From: Stercorarius parasiticus
Taxonomy: Eukaryota > Chordata > Aves > Charadriiformes > Stercorariidae
Length of the DNA: 64,000 bases
Direction of reading: 5' to 3'
Assembly (NCBI GenBank): GCA_013396915.1
Contig: VWZL01003430.1
Location: 77,184-141,183, forward strand
Shown here one piece after another: positions 1 to 13,600 of the stretch (within the stretch, counting starts at the first letter, position 1; every line of letters starts with the position of its first letter). The notes below the pieces were generated by a model. That model was not told the origin of the DNA and did not search any database. It saw only the letters and a list, made by a program, of their open reading frames with translations. The position numbers and the translations under genes were made by a program.

Positions 1-2500
1 GTGGCCTAAATCTTTCAAGGTGACTGCTGTCGTGACAACTTAAATGGGTCTTATTTTCAGCAAGTGCTAAGCCTCCCACCTTCTGAAAATCAAGCCCTCG
101 TGTTTCACGCTGGCTGCCACAGAGTGGAGATCAGTTGCCACCTTGGGAAGTATAGGCTCAGAAAGCTTCTCCTCCTGCAAAGCCAGCGCAAGGGAGGCTT
201 TCTTTGCAGAGTTGGGCTCGTGGCTGCTGGAAAGCAGTTCCCTGTCCCAGGCTCACCCATTGGTGCACCTCCGTGAAGTCTTTGGAGGCCTGGTGTGGGC
301 CACCATGGTCCTCAGGTGTCACCAGAGCGGTGGCTGCAAACGGCTCACCATCACACCTCTGTGCTGGCAAGCCCTCCCTCCACTTCCTTCACCCTTGGCT
401 CCTGCTGATCCCCCAGATAAGGGAGTTCACGCAGACTTCACCTTCTGATAAGAGCTCTGGATCCCTGCCTTGCTGTGGGCAGAGGGCTGCAGGCTGGCAC
501 CACTTCACTGTTGTAAAGGCCACCTCTTTTGTACAGAGAGGTCCAAGGGATTAATTATTCCTCCATTCCTCGCTCCTGATGGAATGGTGGTGAGGAGTCG
601 CCTCCTCAGGCAGTGAGGGAGAAAGTCTCATTCGTAGTGGAGACAGGAAAAAACCCCACCCCGTAGCTTGATCTTTTCTGGTCCTGCAAAACCCCTGCTA
701 ATGCTCCATGGGGAGGGAGCAGTCTGTTCCCCCAAACTGCAACGTTATCCAGCGAGCAAGGTTTTGGGGAAAACCTGTGTTGTGACGCACAAATATTTTT
801 TTCTTGTTTGTGCAAGAAGGCCCCTTTTGAGTGACACGGGTGCTTCAAAGTAATAACAAGGTCAAGCTTGAAAAAAAAAATTATATACTTTGAATAATTG
901 AGCTGTATTTTTAGCCCTCATTTTGTGATCTGTGTCACATATATATATATGTGTATGTGTGGCTCATTTCCCTGTTCACCAGAGACGCTTTTGCCATATT
1001 CAGGTTTGCTACCTAGAGAAGAGGCACATGGGCGCTTGGTGAACTAAAGGCACCTCTTGACTTTTTTCAGCCCAAAAAAGAGTTGCAGGGTTTTGCTTGC
1101 CTTGTCTTCTTCTTGGAAAGGTCATGATTATAATTTCACCACAAATAGGACAATTTTCTTCCATTCAGCTCTACTAGTGGCACAAATTTAACTGTATTGT
1201 GCTAGCAGGCACTGATATATTAATTAAAATATAGTCTAATTATTTACCCTAGTTAGTTCATACAAATCTCAGTAGTGTAATCAGTGGACTCCCTTAAGGA
1301 TTTTTGCCATATTCAGCAATAGAAATGGCTTCTCTTTTTTACTCTACTCAGGCACAGAGTTTGGGGTTTTTACTTCCAGGTCAGTAGTTCAGTGGCTGCC
1401 ACGGCCCTGGTCTATGCAGAGGGATTGTGCAGCCACAGTCACACCGACTGGTGCTTATAGGTGGATAAAGTTATTAAAAAGTTATTGTAGGAACTGTGGC
1501 AATGGGGTGAAGCGACTCTTCCCAACCCTGACTTTTAGGAAATTCCTGACCTTGCTTTGGTTCCTCTGCGGTACATTTGGTCACGCGGAGCTAGAACGGT
1601 TTCTGGGAAATGGTGCTCTGATGTTCTTCAGCGTGAACAGATGTGGAACAATGTTTACACGAGGAAAATGTTCAGCCTATTTCATAAGGAAGGGAAAGGA
1701 ATGCCTCCTGGCAAAACGGAGGCAGAGTGCTAAGACGATTGGGATCTGAGCCTTTATTAAAAGGACAAGAGAAGTTGACGTCTGGAACTGCAACACAACC
1801 TGGGATGCCCAACTTGTGTATACTAAGGGATTATTTGGTGTCAGGTGTTTATTTTAAACACAGGTGGTATGGAAGTTGCAGATGGCATTGTTGAAAGGGA
1901 GGGAAAAAACATTCAAAGCAAAGAGGTGGAGGAGAGGAAGGATGAGGTGAAGCTGAGGAGGACCGAGACTGACCCAGCCTGCAACTTGTAACCCTGGCGA
2001 TCTCATAAATGCCTTTTCTCCCTCCAGCATACAGCCATCAGTCTTCAAACCCTTTCTCCGGAGCACAGAAAATTGGGAAAAGCGGGTCAAGAATTCCTAG
2101 TTTTCCCTTTGTGTTTTTCTTGCATTGCCAATCCTCACCTTCTTATCTCACCTCCACGTTTTTCTTTTTCTCAACAAGAAGATCAAGCAGCATTGAAGAG
2201 AAGAAACTACATCATCTAAGCTGCTGGAAGAGACAGGGATGCAACTCTATACAGCACTTCATGCATGCACTGTAATTAAAAAGTGCGTCCTTCCACCTAC
2301 CGAAGAGAGGGGCTTGACGGATACAATTTGGGGTATCAAATACCAAACACAAATTGTCTGTTGTTGGTGTAAGCAGTGTGGGTAGCACCTGCGAACCAAG
2401 TTCTCCGTAGGAATTCCGTCCCTCCTTAATTACATACTTCCTGCAAACAATCACTAAAAAGATCAAACAGGAATTAACGCACGGGCTGAAGAATCAGGCT
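1..2500. other. Non-coding, no gene recognised
   Basis: The first 850 bases are relatively GC-rich and open in several frames on both strands; the rest is AT-rich. No frame gives a recognisable domain. A textbook Kozak context (GCCACCATGG) at 300-309 heads a 48-codon frame ending at 448, but no promoter, splice or conserved-protein signal supports it. A short AT/TG dinucleotide tract lies at 936-962. Confidence 0.6.
936..962. repeat. (AT)n/(TG)n microsatellite
   Basis: An alternating AT run passes into TG repeats. It is a short simple repeat, probably length-variable between individuals. Confidence 0.8.
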
Positions 2501-2523
2501 TCTCCAGTGAGACAGCGCAAGAC

Positions 2524-2600
2524 TATATAAAAACCTGCCTGAAACAGCAGAGTCATCAGCATTCCTGGTAGTGCAGCCTGAATTTCTTTGGAAATCAGGT
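2524..2600 (+). promoter_or_regulatory. Candidate TATA promoter with short first exon and splice donor
   Basis: A strong TATA box (TATATAAAAA, 2524-2533) is followed 65 bases later by CAG|GT at 2596-2600. A start site about 30 bases after the box would give a non-coding first exon of roughly 45 bases (about 2555-2598). The donor (GTACCC) is not ideal. A matching acceptor with a pyrimidine tract lies near 3046, before an ATG at 3079 that opens only a short frame. TATA-like strings are common in AT-rich DNA, so this is a weak call. Confidence 0.2.
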
Positions 2601-3411
2601 ACCCTTTAAGCACATTTTCATCATAATATAACCAATATACCTTTCATTACATTTTCTCTCCCTGTTCTACTTCTGGTTTAACCATGTGTGAACCAAGCTA
2701 ACATGGTTAGACACCTTGTTTTTCACCAGTCATTTCTGTTTGCAGTCTTCCATAAAGTGCTTCAAATGAATTTTAATATGTTGATGGTACTTACTGGAGA
2801 CATTAATATTCATAATAAATACCCCTTAGAAATAATCTTCAGCAAATCCTTTTGACAGAGGAGTCAGGGCTGCTAACGACAATAACTACTACAAAATGCA
2901 ATTTGGTCAATTACTTTAATTAAATTTCGCTCTGTAATGTCTTCTCATTTATATAGTAAACTAATAGGGGAAAAGTACATCATCCTTATTTGCCTCCACT
3001 TAAATGTCCAAAACTGTTTCCTTATGTTTTGTTTTAACATTTGCAGCTCTCCCGGCTTCTCAGAACATTTGAGATAATTATGGGTTTTACAAATAAAGCT
3101 TATTCTTCACCAAGAAAGGTTGAGGGTTTCTTTTGAATATGCTTTCCTAGAATAAAAACCTTGGCTACACAGATCCTAATCTGGTATTTATAGACTAGCT
3201 GATTTTGGATGGTGCCAGCATTCCAGTGTAAGTGGTAGAAGTATCTACATTTCATCAAATGCTTTTTTAATTATATTGTTTGAAATTGGAGTAAAAAGGA
3301 ACACAGCTGTCTAGAGATTTTGGTAGCATACAGGTTATAATGAACTCATGAGAAATAACAGCAGCAGTCTTTTTAATGCACTTTACTGCGCTAAACAAGG
3401 AATTTTATACT

Positions 3412-3480
3412 CTGGGCTACATTCTCAGCTGGAGTAAATTGCCATATTCCTGATTTCCTCACTGTACGACGATCTGGTTC
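3412..3480. repeat. Relic of short palindromic interspersed repeat
   Basis: The left part (around TTCTCAGCTGGAGTAAATTG) and the right end (GATCTGG) match the arms of a short, roughly symmetrical sequence that recurs in bird, turtle and crocodile DNA. The copy is decayed. The family assignment is from memory and I give it no name. Confidence 0.45.
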
Positions 3481-4636
3481 TGAGCTCCTTGCTTAAAAAA
3501 TGTGAACTCTTATTTTCAACAGTTCATACAACAGAAGAGGATCTGGCCTGGGTTTATTATGGTGCAATCGTGTGTAAATATTAAGGTCATCTGTTAACTG
3601 GAAATATGCATGAATTAAGTTAGTATCAGTAACTCCCATCCCACCCTGTATCAGTAAGATCAATAAAGCTGTTTCCATGAGCACTGTGACTATTCACGTC
3701 AACAATCATAATAAGGCATACGGGAATGTAAAGCAAGCACGTATGCCAATTTAGGGACAATTTTAGGGGCGGCATGATTTTGGGGAGCTGGTGCCGTTAA
3801 TTCTGCCACAGCATTAGCAGCAAGTAAAGCTTCAAGAGGGAGACACAGCCCATTTTTATGATGGGGTAAACTGGGGAGGGGCGGAGGGGGGAGTCCCTCT
3901 TCCTCTGCAAATGTCTTAGACGCTGAAGTAGAAACCGCAATTTTTTTTTCCCTGTGGTTTCACTGAACTCCCGTAAACTGCAGCAGTTTCTTCAAGCAGG
4001 CTTCCAATTTCCCTGACGACGCTATAAATTCTGTTGGGAAGATGAAGTCCTACGGTGCAATTAACTCCAAAAGTGGTACAAAGCAACGGCGCGCAGATAC
4101 CGGCCTGCAGTACTTGGCACTTAACTCTGAAATTCTGATAAGCCCTATCAACTCAGGGTTGTGTTTAATGTTCACTCCTGCTTATATACTGAAGATACAA
4201 CCTAGCGGTCACAGTGTTAACACTCCCCAATATCTATTACAATTAGTTTTTGATTAAGAGGCCTAGCATGGCTTTTGAAGCCTTTTATGTTGTGTCAAAT
4301 GGCTAGTGATGGAGTGAGATGCACAGACACCTCCCAGTAACAAAGCATCTTGTAAAAGGTTTCAAGTGAACTATTTTATCATCCTAATGGAAACCAGATG
4401 ACTCTAACTCCCCCTTTAATTTCAACTATTTACTGAAGAGTCCTTGTTTTGAATTACTTAAAGATTTATTCCAAACCACTATCTCATGCATTAAGAATCA
4501 CTAATAACAAAGCCATTCCGAGCGGAGCAAAGCTTTTAAAGAATGTGACTATGCCATTGCATTTATTCTTAAATTTAAACCGCGGTTTTTAATGGCTTTC
4601 ACATTTTTATATCTCAGTTTATTTTCTTGGTGTGGG

Positions 4637-4680
4637 TTTTTTTTTTTTATTATTGTTATTTTTTTATTTTTTATTTTTCC
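4637..4680. repeat. T-rich low-complexity tract
   Basis: Long T runs are interrupted by single A or G bases. It may be an old poly(A) tail on the minus strand, but no recognisable element adjoins it. Confidence 0.8.
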
Positions 4681-7600
4681 TTCCCTGAAATCCTGAACAC
4701 GTTTTTCTCCAGACGTTTGTAGCCCGTGCTGCAGTTTCCTGCCCTGCTGTCGGGGACAGCAGGCTGGAGCTTGGGTGGTGGGGCATGTTGCTCCTTCTCC
4801 CCATCCTCCCCAGAGTGTCTATTTTGGATCTCCTCGGTGGGTTTAGCAGAGGAAGGATTGCCAAATGAGGGCCTGGCCGGGGGGGGGAATCGTGTCCACC
4901 AAGCACCGCTTCGTTATTTCTGCTGAGCAGTAAAATTTTCAGAGGACGAAAGTGTCGCTTCGCGTTAGCTGTTCTGGCCTGATGGCTGGAGTCACCCCAG
5001 CTCGGCAGCTCTCCCCTGGAAAAATGGGAGGACCGGGGGGGATCTGCTTCCTTTGCCCTTGCCCACTATCTCTTTCAGGCTCATCCCTTCCTCCCAGCCA
5101 CATCACTCTCTGCATTGCTGCAGAGGGAACCCTGAAATAACCGGGATTAACTGGATTAGCGGTGCAAAGCGAGTCTCCTTTCTCTGCTGCTGCGGTATCT
5201 GCTGCCTGGGGTGCAGACCTCCCCATTTCCGTGCAGCCTTGCAGAGACACAGAAATTGCTCTTAATGAGCACGACCATGAGCTGGTTTTCATCCCAAAAT
5301 GTGACACTGTTATTTACATCTGTCAGTATTTTACCGAGCTCTCCCGCTCCCTGTGGACACTACCTTCTAAGATGTTTCAGGCAACACAGCTGCAATATTC
5401 TTTTGCCAAAATGCCCTTTTGGCTCAGACTGTAAAGTATATATTTTAGTGGCATTAAAAGGATTAAAGAACGGTATAGTTAATTAAAGATGGATTTTTTT
5501 TTTTAAGGTAAATTTGTGAGAAAAAGATACATGTTAAGGAAGGAGAGGGTGAAGAAATACAGCTGTCCAAGAATAAGAATAGGTTGTATATTAAAGTGTA
5601 CTCGTTAAACATCCTGAGAACCTTAGCAGTATTGTATAAGCAATTTGGACGAATAGAAGATGGTCTATTTCTAAAAAAGTTAAGCAGAGTTGCAGTGCGT
5701 ACCAATAACTATTGACCTTTTGCGACCGTGAATCTTCTGAGCCAGAGAAACAAGCAGTTAACAAATCAAACACCCACTCCAAGTGGAGAGCCCTTCATCC
5801 TTCACAGAGATTTCTACTGTGTGAATATGTATTTTCAAATCTAGATCAAACAGAGGCCTTTCGTACCAGCTTTGCATGTGTTGGTCTTCGGACAGAACTA
5901 GAGTTCATGGAACAGGGGGAGGGAGGGAGTGAAGTGCTTTAGGTGGAATCGAGCCTCAGGTCATACCAAACAAGAAGCCAAAAGACAAGGCATGTTCGGC
6001 ATGTAGTTGTCTGCATCTCAAAAGCATTAAGAACAAGGATGTATCTACAGCTTGTCTCTTCTTATCCTACTGTAACAAGAAACACTTGTACAGTGGTGGA
6101 TAAACCAGGTATTAATTAATAGCTAACTATCATTAACTAGACTTCAGTATCATGACGTAGAGCTCATTTGACAAACAGGAACCAGGAACCACAATTAAAA
6201 ATAATGGTCACATGGCCATGAGGCGATAGAAATGTTAATTCTCAGTTCTTTAGTCCAGTTATTAGTCTGAGTTGCATTGTAAGCCTGAGACTGCCTATAA
6301 CTATATGCACACATAAATACTTCTGCATTTCTAAAATCCATATGCTGGCACACAGAGATGGTGACTTCTGCTTACCATTAAGAAAACTTTAATAAATTAC
6401 AGTTTGGTAAAAGTCAGGGAGAAAGGCTCTTCTTCTGCCAGTATAGCATGAATTTTCTGTTACATCTGCAGGTCCACAGAAGACTCCTGGTTCTCCAAGT
6501 CCATCATCAGAAACCCTTTCTATTGCACCATGAAATATTTCATCTACTTTTCTTTGGCTTCCCTACTCTGTCCTCTCTCCTATTGCTCTCTGCCTGTACC
6601 TTCCAAATGATCTTAAATGTTTCTACAATTTTACTCAGTATTCAGATAGCACTATTTTACTTAATACTCAAAAGCAGTGTTTTTTTAAACACTAGAAGAG
6701 TGTAATATTTATCCGTAGAAATATTTTTCTACACTTTCCCATAGTGTGAGTACCATGATGATTATTGTTGAAGTATTTGGAAATTCCACGCCCTTCAAAT
6801 ACGCAGTTCTATATGCTTTGTACCATTTTTAGCTAAAATAATAATTCAAGGTAAGAAGCCAACTGACTTGTGTCCATTGGAGTATGCGTTACGAAAACAT
6901 GCCAGGAGGGATGCAATTAGTCTCAGATCTGGGTGCCTTTATTTCCTAGCCTGAATGACCGCGGCCCTATTTACAGTCAAGTCAAGTAGGACTAATTGCG
7001 GACCTAAGAGCGAGGCCTGGCTTCGTGGTAATTTTGGTATTGGTCTGGGGTAAACAGATAGGGCTGCACAGGAAAGCTACTGCTGAGCTGACAAGCCAAA
7101 AGGAATTGAGAAAAAAAAAATCTCACTTTTTAGGAGGTGGGAGAGAAATGCTGAGACTTCATATTTTAGAAAAAAGGTGCCGGTAAAACTTTTACCGTTG
7201 GCAATTTCAAGTATATTTTGCTTAGAATCAATAGGCAGCTCTAGTGAGCATTGATGGAATGTTGAATCCAAATATACATACATTTTAATTTTTTTCCAGT
7301 AATGAACAAATGAACAAAGGGAGGAGCTATTTTTTTTTCTTTTTAAACCAGATATATTTGAGGATTAAATCAATTCTTTAAATATTTTATATTCTGCAGA
7401 GTTGTCAACAAGACAGCATCAGTCTGAGAATCAATTGCAGAATGAACAGCTGTGCAATACTTTTTTCAGCAATTCAAATAACTTTACTCTCCATGATTTA
7501 AAAAATAATTTGTTCATAAGCTGAGAGGGAGAAGAAAGAATGAGAAATGAACGCCTTAAAATTAGGCTCCTCTAGGTTTAATTTTTAGATGCTTTTTAAA

Positions 7601-9400
7601 TACTGGTCCTTGCCCTTTCCAAAGTTATTTCTATCAGCTATTTTCCTAAGCTTGCTGTAAACTGCCAGTTTTCCTCTGTGTTAATTATTAATATGACCTG
7701 TTTATGTACCAGTTATCCAGCTAACCATTAATGTCTGTTTACTCATTGATGACCTTTGCAACTACATGCCAGGCTCTTGGCCAGTAAATGTCAACATTTT
7801 TTAATAACCTAAAAATACTCTTCATTGCTTAAGATTATCTACCTAGAATTTTTTTAACGTGAAAAACAAAAATTAAATACCACTTATAATTCACAGATGT
7901 TTGCACAAGGCTATTTCCGCCAAATGGCACAGTGAAAGTAAAAGAAAAAAAGAAATCTTCACTGATATTCTTTGCTTCTGCTTTTGGCTTAACATATATT
8001 ACAAGAGGAAAAAATATAGGTCCATAGTACAGGCATAATACAATGCTTTTGAAAAAGAATTACTGTAGGTAAATCTTTATTTTTTTTTCCCATCAGATTT
8101 TCTGTATTAACCCGAGCACAAATAAGATATCTCTTCCATATATTTTACTAATAGCTAAAGGCTACACTGGGGACACAATTGGATTGAAGCTGAAAGTGGT
8201 GGCGCTAATTTTTACCCATGATTACAAACTCTATGTATATTTTTGCTCTCTAAATGTGCCTAATTTAAAAAGACAAGCAGTAGCCCAGGATGAAAAAGAA
8301 TTTGAGGGCACTTCCCACTCAAATTGATGTGCAGGATGGCCTCATCCAATCTGCTACGGAGATAAGTGGAACAGGCAGTTTTCTTCTTCCTTGGTCCACT
8401 AACATGCTTTCCTAAGAAGAGCCTTGAAATATTATCTTTGTGATTACAATTTGCAGGTCTGAAATTGGCTTCCTGTTGAAATATTTTCAAATATTAGCAT
8501 CATCCCAGCCATAAGTAATGGTGATGGCATTTACAGAGATTGCAGCTTTGATATATACCTAGGTATATGTTCACATTTTCTCGTTCATCGGAGTTCTAAC
8601 TTCAGTAAAAATTAGGTGTTTTTTTTTTTTAGTTACAGCCTTGAACACTTGCTGTGACTGTCACTTCATGTTGAATTTATCATACAGAATGTAAGTTGTA
8701 AGGCTGAGGAACAATCTGTCATAAGCCATTGTATCAATAATCTCTGAAGGGGTTTTTTGTGGTCCTGGGTGGGAGGTAAGCTTTCTAGATTTCTACCCTC
8801 AGTTGCCTAGACCATTTGGGCTCAATAGTATTGTTTCAAAGGGATTTGTCTGGGCTGTAACACATTTACTCAAACGCTGTGCTTCTGTACAGGATGGTTA
8901 TACAGTACTTCAAGCATATAAATGCCTTTCAGGTTTTCTGTACTGAATGATAACTCACCTTGTCTTTCTCGGTGAGGTAGGTAATAAATAGAAATCTGGA
9001 CTGTAACTGAGACATTCTGACTTAGTTAGATCTTCTGGTGTCCTGAAAAAGACAAGTAGACTCAATTACCATGCCAGCAACTACATAAAGATTGTCAAAT
9101 TAAATCCAAAAACCTATGTTTAAATAACGGTATGACAAAACCCGAGAAAAGGCAAGAATATCAAGCTCTTCTGACATTTTGACCTGAAGTTACAGCACTG
9201 TGGAAACAAAGAAAAATACTCTTTAAAACGTGCGTTATTATCTCGAAAGACTGAGGGGCAGGACTTGGTCAAATCCATCTTAGCCCGGAGATGTGGACGA
9301 GCTATGCTGCAGCCATTAATCCATGCTGTGTTCCTGCTTTTTATGGAGATAATGCCCCGGTTTATTTGATAAACATGTAAATATGTGACTAAAAGGGAAA

Positions 9401-9491
9401 AATAATAATACGCTACACTTTCCGGAGAATCTTTCAGCCAGCACCTTAATTAAGCCGCCAAAAGCCTTGTGAGTTGGATAAGTGTTATATT
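9401..9491 (+). repeat. Decayed SINE-like relic
   Basis: It contains the order CTTTCAGC, TTAATTAAGCC, CCTTGTGAG and GGATAAGTGTTAT. This resembles the middle-to-3' part of an ancient MIR/CORE-type repeat common in amniotes, where a variant of CCCTGTGAGGTAGGTAAGTATTAT is usual. The similarity is judged from memory over about 90 bases. Confidence 0.4.
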
Positions 9492-10643
9492 GAATTAGCG
9501 TCACCCACCACTGATACGGAGCTATCCCAAGGTTCAAGCACAACAGCTGTCTAATGGTGTATAGTGACACTACGCACCAGGGTAGAAACCGAAGCAGCAT
9601 ACCACATCCGATTGAAACTGCAGGGAGACCTGAGAGACAATTTAATTATTTCTGTTGGAACTTCTTCAGAACGGTGGCTTGGCACCCCAGCCTTGCAAAG
9701 CCTGCCCGTGGAAACTTTAATGAGCTGCAGTTGTAGAGGGTAGGCTTTCTTTTAGATATCATTGAAAGGCAACAACTCAGCACACCTCAGCACCGAGCTA
9801 GAAAATGAATTCAGTGCTGACTCAGAGGACGGTGCATAAACTAGAATCGTCAGCACCATTCCTTGCAATAACTAGGTCTTCCTTGGAGGTCTCTTATCTA
9901 AGACTGACCTAGCATGACACGTCTTAGCTTGTGAGACAAGGGACAAGGCTCAAATGTAATATTCCTGTGGGAAGTGGTGTTCTGCCTTCATCTACTTTTA
10001 TGTGCAAAGCAATGACATATTTAATCAGGGCTTTCACCCCCCCACCCCTCAAGATGCTTATTATTTATAGGGAGCTATTTAAATTTTCCGGATAAATATG
10101 TATTCGGAGTCTTTCCAAGCTATATAATGTGCTCTATAGATCAGAGCAACTCCATTTAAAACTGTTTTTTAAAAACACAAATTATAATTTGATAGACTGG
10201 AAAAGCTCTATTGGTTTCATAGATAGCTGGGCTTTTATTTTCCACTATAAAGATCATAATATTTACCCAATGGACCAGAACAGATCCTTCTTAGCCTTTA
10301 CTCCCTCTATTATGCCACAATTATTTAAATACAGATTCTGCTTGCATTACTTATTTTGTACCCAAGTGGATGGAGATCACTTGGGTGAGTGAGTAAAAGG
10401 GGCAGGGGTTGTCTCATACATCCCATCATCTTCTGAAACACTGTTTAAGGATCTAGATATAATAGGAAGAGATTAAGAACTGATAGCTTCCATGACTATT
10501 TTTATTTATAACGTATTGTTCAGCTCTCCATCTAGTTCAGCGGGAGAGTGGGTTATTCAGCCATGTGTTCTGTGCATTGCAGGTGGGAGATATTTTAAAT
10601 GCCTGTATGCTGACAAGGTGAGTGGTTAGGGCGTGATTTTGCT

Positions 10644-10680
10644 ACATACATATATATGTGTGTCTGTGTGTGTGTGTATT
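10644..10680. repeat. (TA)n/(TG)n microsatellite
   Basis: TACATACATATATATG passes into an interrupted TG run. It is a simple repeat. Confidence 0.85.
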
Positions 10681-13600
10681 TATGAAAGCACAAGAATAAT
10701 TTCCATGATTATTACTTTCCTGCTTTATTTTCGTATGACCGCAGAAGGCAGGAGCATAAATCCACACTGCAGGGATATGCACTACCTTGTTATTTATTTG
10801 TGGAGAGCCAACAGAGTGCTTGATACCGTATGGACTGCAGAAGAGGAGATAGATGCTCAGAAGCACTTCCTAGTGGTATCACTAGAAGTTAATTCCTAGT
10901 GGTATAACGGAGATGTTACTGCTGCAATAGTTTCCTCCTGTCGGGGCAATGCTACCTGAGACTTTCAAAAACCTGGGGATTGGTTTACCCACTGCGGCAA
11001 ATCTGCCACTGTCGTTGTCATCAGTGGGCATTGCCTTGAGGCTCCCTGATGCTAAACGATGGCCGTCTGCATACATTTTACATGCCCTTTTATAGCACTT
11101 AATTCATAATCTCTGTTCCCAGATTTAAAGTAAACATTTTATCTGCATCATATTCCCCTATTTTGGAACAGGATTTATTCTTCCTTAAATTTCTTTTAAT
11201 ATTTTTGTTTTATGATAAATGAATACGGAGAGCCAAATGTAACCATTATGGAACCAAAAGCGATACATATCCAACCCATTTTAGCTGGTGGCGAAAGATA
11301 CGATCCATCAGCTTATTCCCTTCTATAATTTATTTTTCTAGACTTTGTGTCTCCCTTAGCCAGTACGTCCTCACAGCTGTCAATACGCAGCCACAGCAGC
11401 AGAGGTAAAGCCCATATTCGGTGTCCATGGTTTCCTTCATTTAAGAGGTTAACCGAAGATGTTGCATAGTGACTGTGCTTTTTGCCTACTCTTGATGATG
11501 GCTGAACTGCAGGATGGCTAAGCTGTTGGATTGCTCTTTTTTTACGTTGTATGTTCTATCCAGCTCTGTGGCTCCTTTCTTAGCCCCTTTCTTCAAAGAA
11601 AATGCCCCGTCAGCAAGTTCTCAGTCCTCTGTCATGTTCTGCTCATGCCTCCCCATATTCAGCTGGTTCAATTCCAGCTCCACTACAGGCCTCCAAAAAC
11701 ACAAAATATTTTCTTTCTTCCAGAAAGCTCATTCTGATTTATGTCCTAGATGAGCAACTCAAATAGCATACGAACAGTGAAACACAGTTTGGGTTTTGAA
11801 GTTATACTGAGTTACAAGAACTTAAATTTCCTGAAATTCAGGGACTGTCTAGTGTGGGGTTTGAGCCAAATTTATTCTCTGAACAAAATTATGTAAGAAG
11901 AAGTCTCTCCCGATTGAAAAAGGAATAGATGAATGTCAAATATCTGAGTTGCAGAGATGTGAGTCTCATTTTCCTCCAGGTAGTTACAGTAGTGGTTACA
12001 CGGTCAGCGTGACGTGGTCAATCTAGCTGCATGCTGCTGATAAAAGGCAGTTTTGGCCTTAGCTACATATATTCTTGCAATCTAATTTGCATCTGCACCA
12101 GCTATCCGGCCAGATTAACCTGACTGAGAGCTAATGTCTTTTCTGTCCCTCCATACGGTTGGTTTTCAGATGGTTGAATGGGCTGACCCCGGTGAGCGTG
12201 CATTCACACAATTGCCAGCGCTGGTACAACGGGGACTTCAAGGACACGCAGCCCGTGGTGAAGATGAAGATGAGATTGGCAGCAGCCTGGGCACCAGCAA
12301 AAAAGCCTCCTTCTGGGCTCCCTTTCGGCCAGGACAGCACTACAGTCATGGAAGTTAGGCCCATCCATTAATGTCTGTCTAAACAGGGTCATTGCAGGGT
12401 CTGTTGGAGGGATCTAATTAGAGGTCTGTTTTTTCTTTAAAAGTCCTTGCCTAGTATTTCCCTTACTTTTCCAAACACTCTGAAGTAGACAATACATCAC
12501 AATGAGGTCAAAGCAGAGGAAAGGGAAAAAAAATGAATCCCAGCAGCCCCAGAACAATGACAGTTTTCATTTATTATCTAGAAGTCATGTGAGTTTTAAA
12601 GTCACCAATCATCATCAAGAGAAGAATGGAGCTAGATGCTTGACAAGGAAGATGCTGTCTGTGGCAGCATAATATTCAATTTACTGCCAAGGCTAGTCAC
12701 TTCTGAAGCAATCGGAGAATAAGCGAAATAATTGATTTCTTACCTCAAAGGTAATATGGCATCAGAATTACACTAGCTATGTTCAGTTGTCTTTTTTTTT
12801 TTAAATGACTTTCATGATTCTATTTTAGTCCTTGAAAAAGTAGAAGTTCTTAAGGCTGTCTTGGAGCTGTACCATGAAAAAAAAATCTTTCTGAGTGTAC
12901 CAAGGGTACAAATTAAAACCTAAAATACAGGCCTACCAAAAAGCAGTTTATGCGGTCTGCCTGAGATTGCAAACAGCCTGCAACAAAATCTAAACTGCCC
13001 CTTTGGCATTAATTATATTGTGTCCCCAAACCAGCATGTTCTTGTTGAAGTTTTGGGTGGGGGTCCTTGCAGAATGAGCTGAGGGCATCGGATTTCCTTA
13101 ACATGACCCTGCCCCATTCCTATGCCTATATATTGTCTATTTAGGGAAACATTCCACTGTCCTTGCTCATGCTGAGCAGTCCCGTAGATATAAATCATTC
13201 TGCTGGGGAAGCAGGCACAATTCAGCGTGACTAACGGACCCTTCTGTGCTGATGAACATTAATGGATGTGGCATCATATATGCTCCTGTAGCTGAAATCA
13301 GGGGAACTGCTCATGGAGTAAAGTGCTACTCACTGTGAGTAAATGCAGCAACACATCACCCATGGATAAGTAAACTATTTGGGATAGGAATCTATCAAAT
13401 TATAGAAAAGCACTTTACTGAGCTGGGTGGTTTAATTAAGTCTTAACTTACACGTTTCTGTCAATAATCACACTTCACAGTTGGAAGGAGCTGTAAGGAT
13501 AGTAAGCCAACAAAATACGTCGGTGCAGTAGTATCATCTTACAATGTGGGACTGTCTTTCTTGAAGTAATTGTCCAACAAGGTCAATAAGGGGTAGTTTG

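Larger units (their letters stand above)
2601..9400. other. AT-rich non-coding stretch
   Basis: No gene is recognised. Contents are a palindromic repeat relic at 3412-3480, a T-rich low-complexity tract at 4637-4680, a moderately GC-rich patch at 4700-5260, and otherwise AT-rich DNA with only short frames. The acceptor at 6471 is followed by 20 open codons before a stop, with nothing else to support an exon. Confidence 0.6.

Noticed and set aside
300..448. Perfect Kozak context (GCCACCATGG) with a 48-codon frame
   Set aside because: A ten-base match is expected occasionally in GC-rich DNA. No promoter, splice signal or recognisable peptide accompanies it.
6472..6534. Acceptor-led 20-codon stretch ending at a TGA
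   Set aside because: Too short, no polyadenylation signal and no partner exon.
10785..10870. Phrase CAGAGTGCTTGATACCG and neighbours as a CORE-SINE relic
   Set aside because: The similarity is too diffuse to separate from chance by eye.
12170..12191. 22-base segment between TTTTCAG and GTGAGCG as a micro-exon
   Set aside because: The upstream pyrimidine tract is poor and nothing nearby can be joined in phase.
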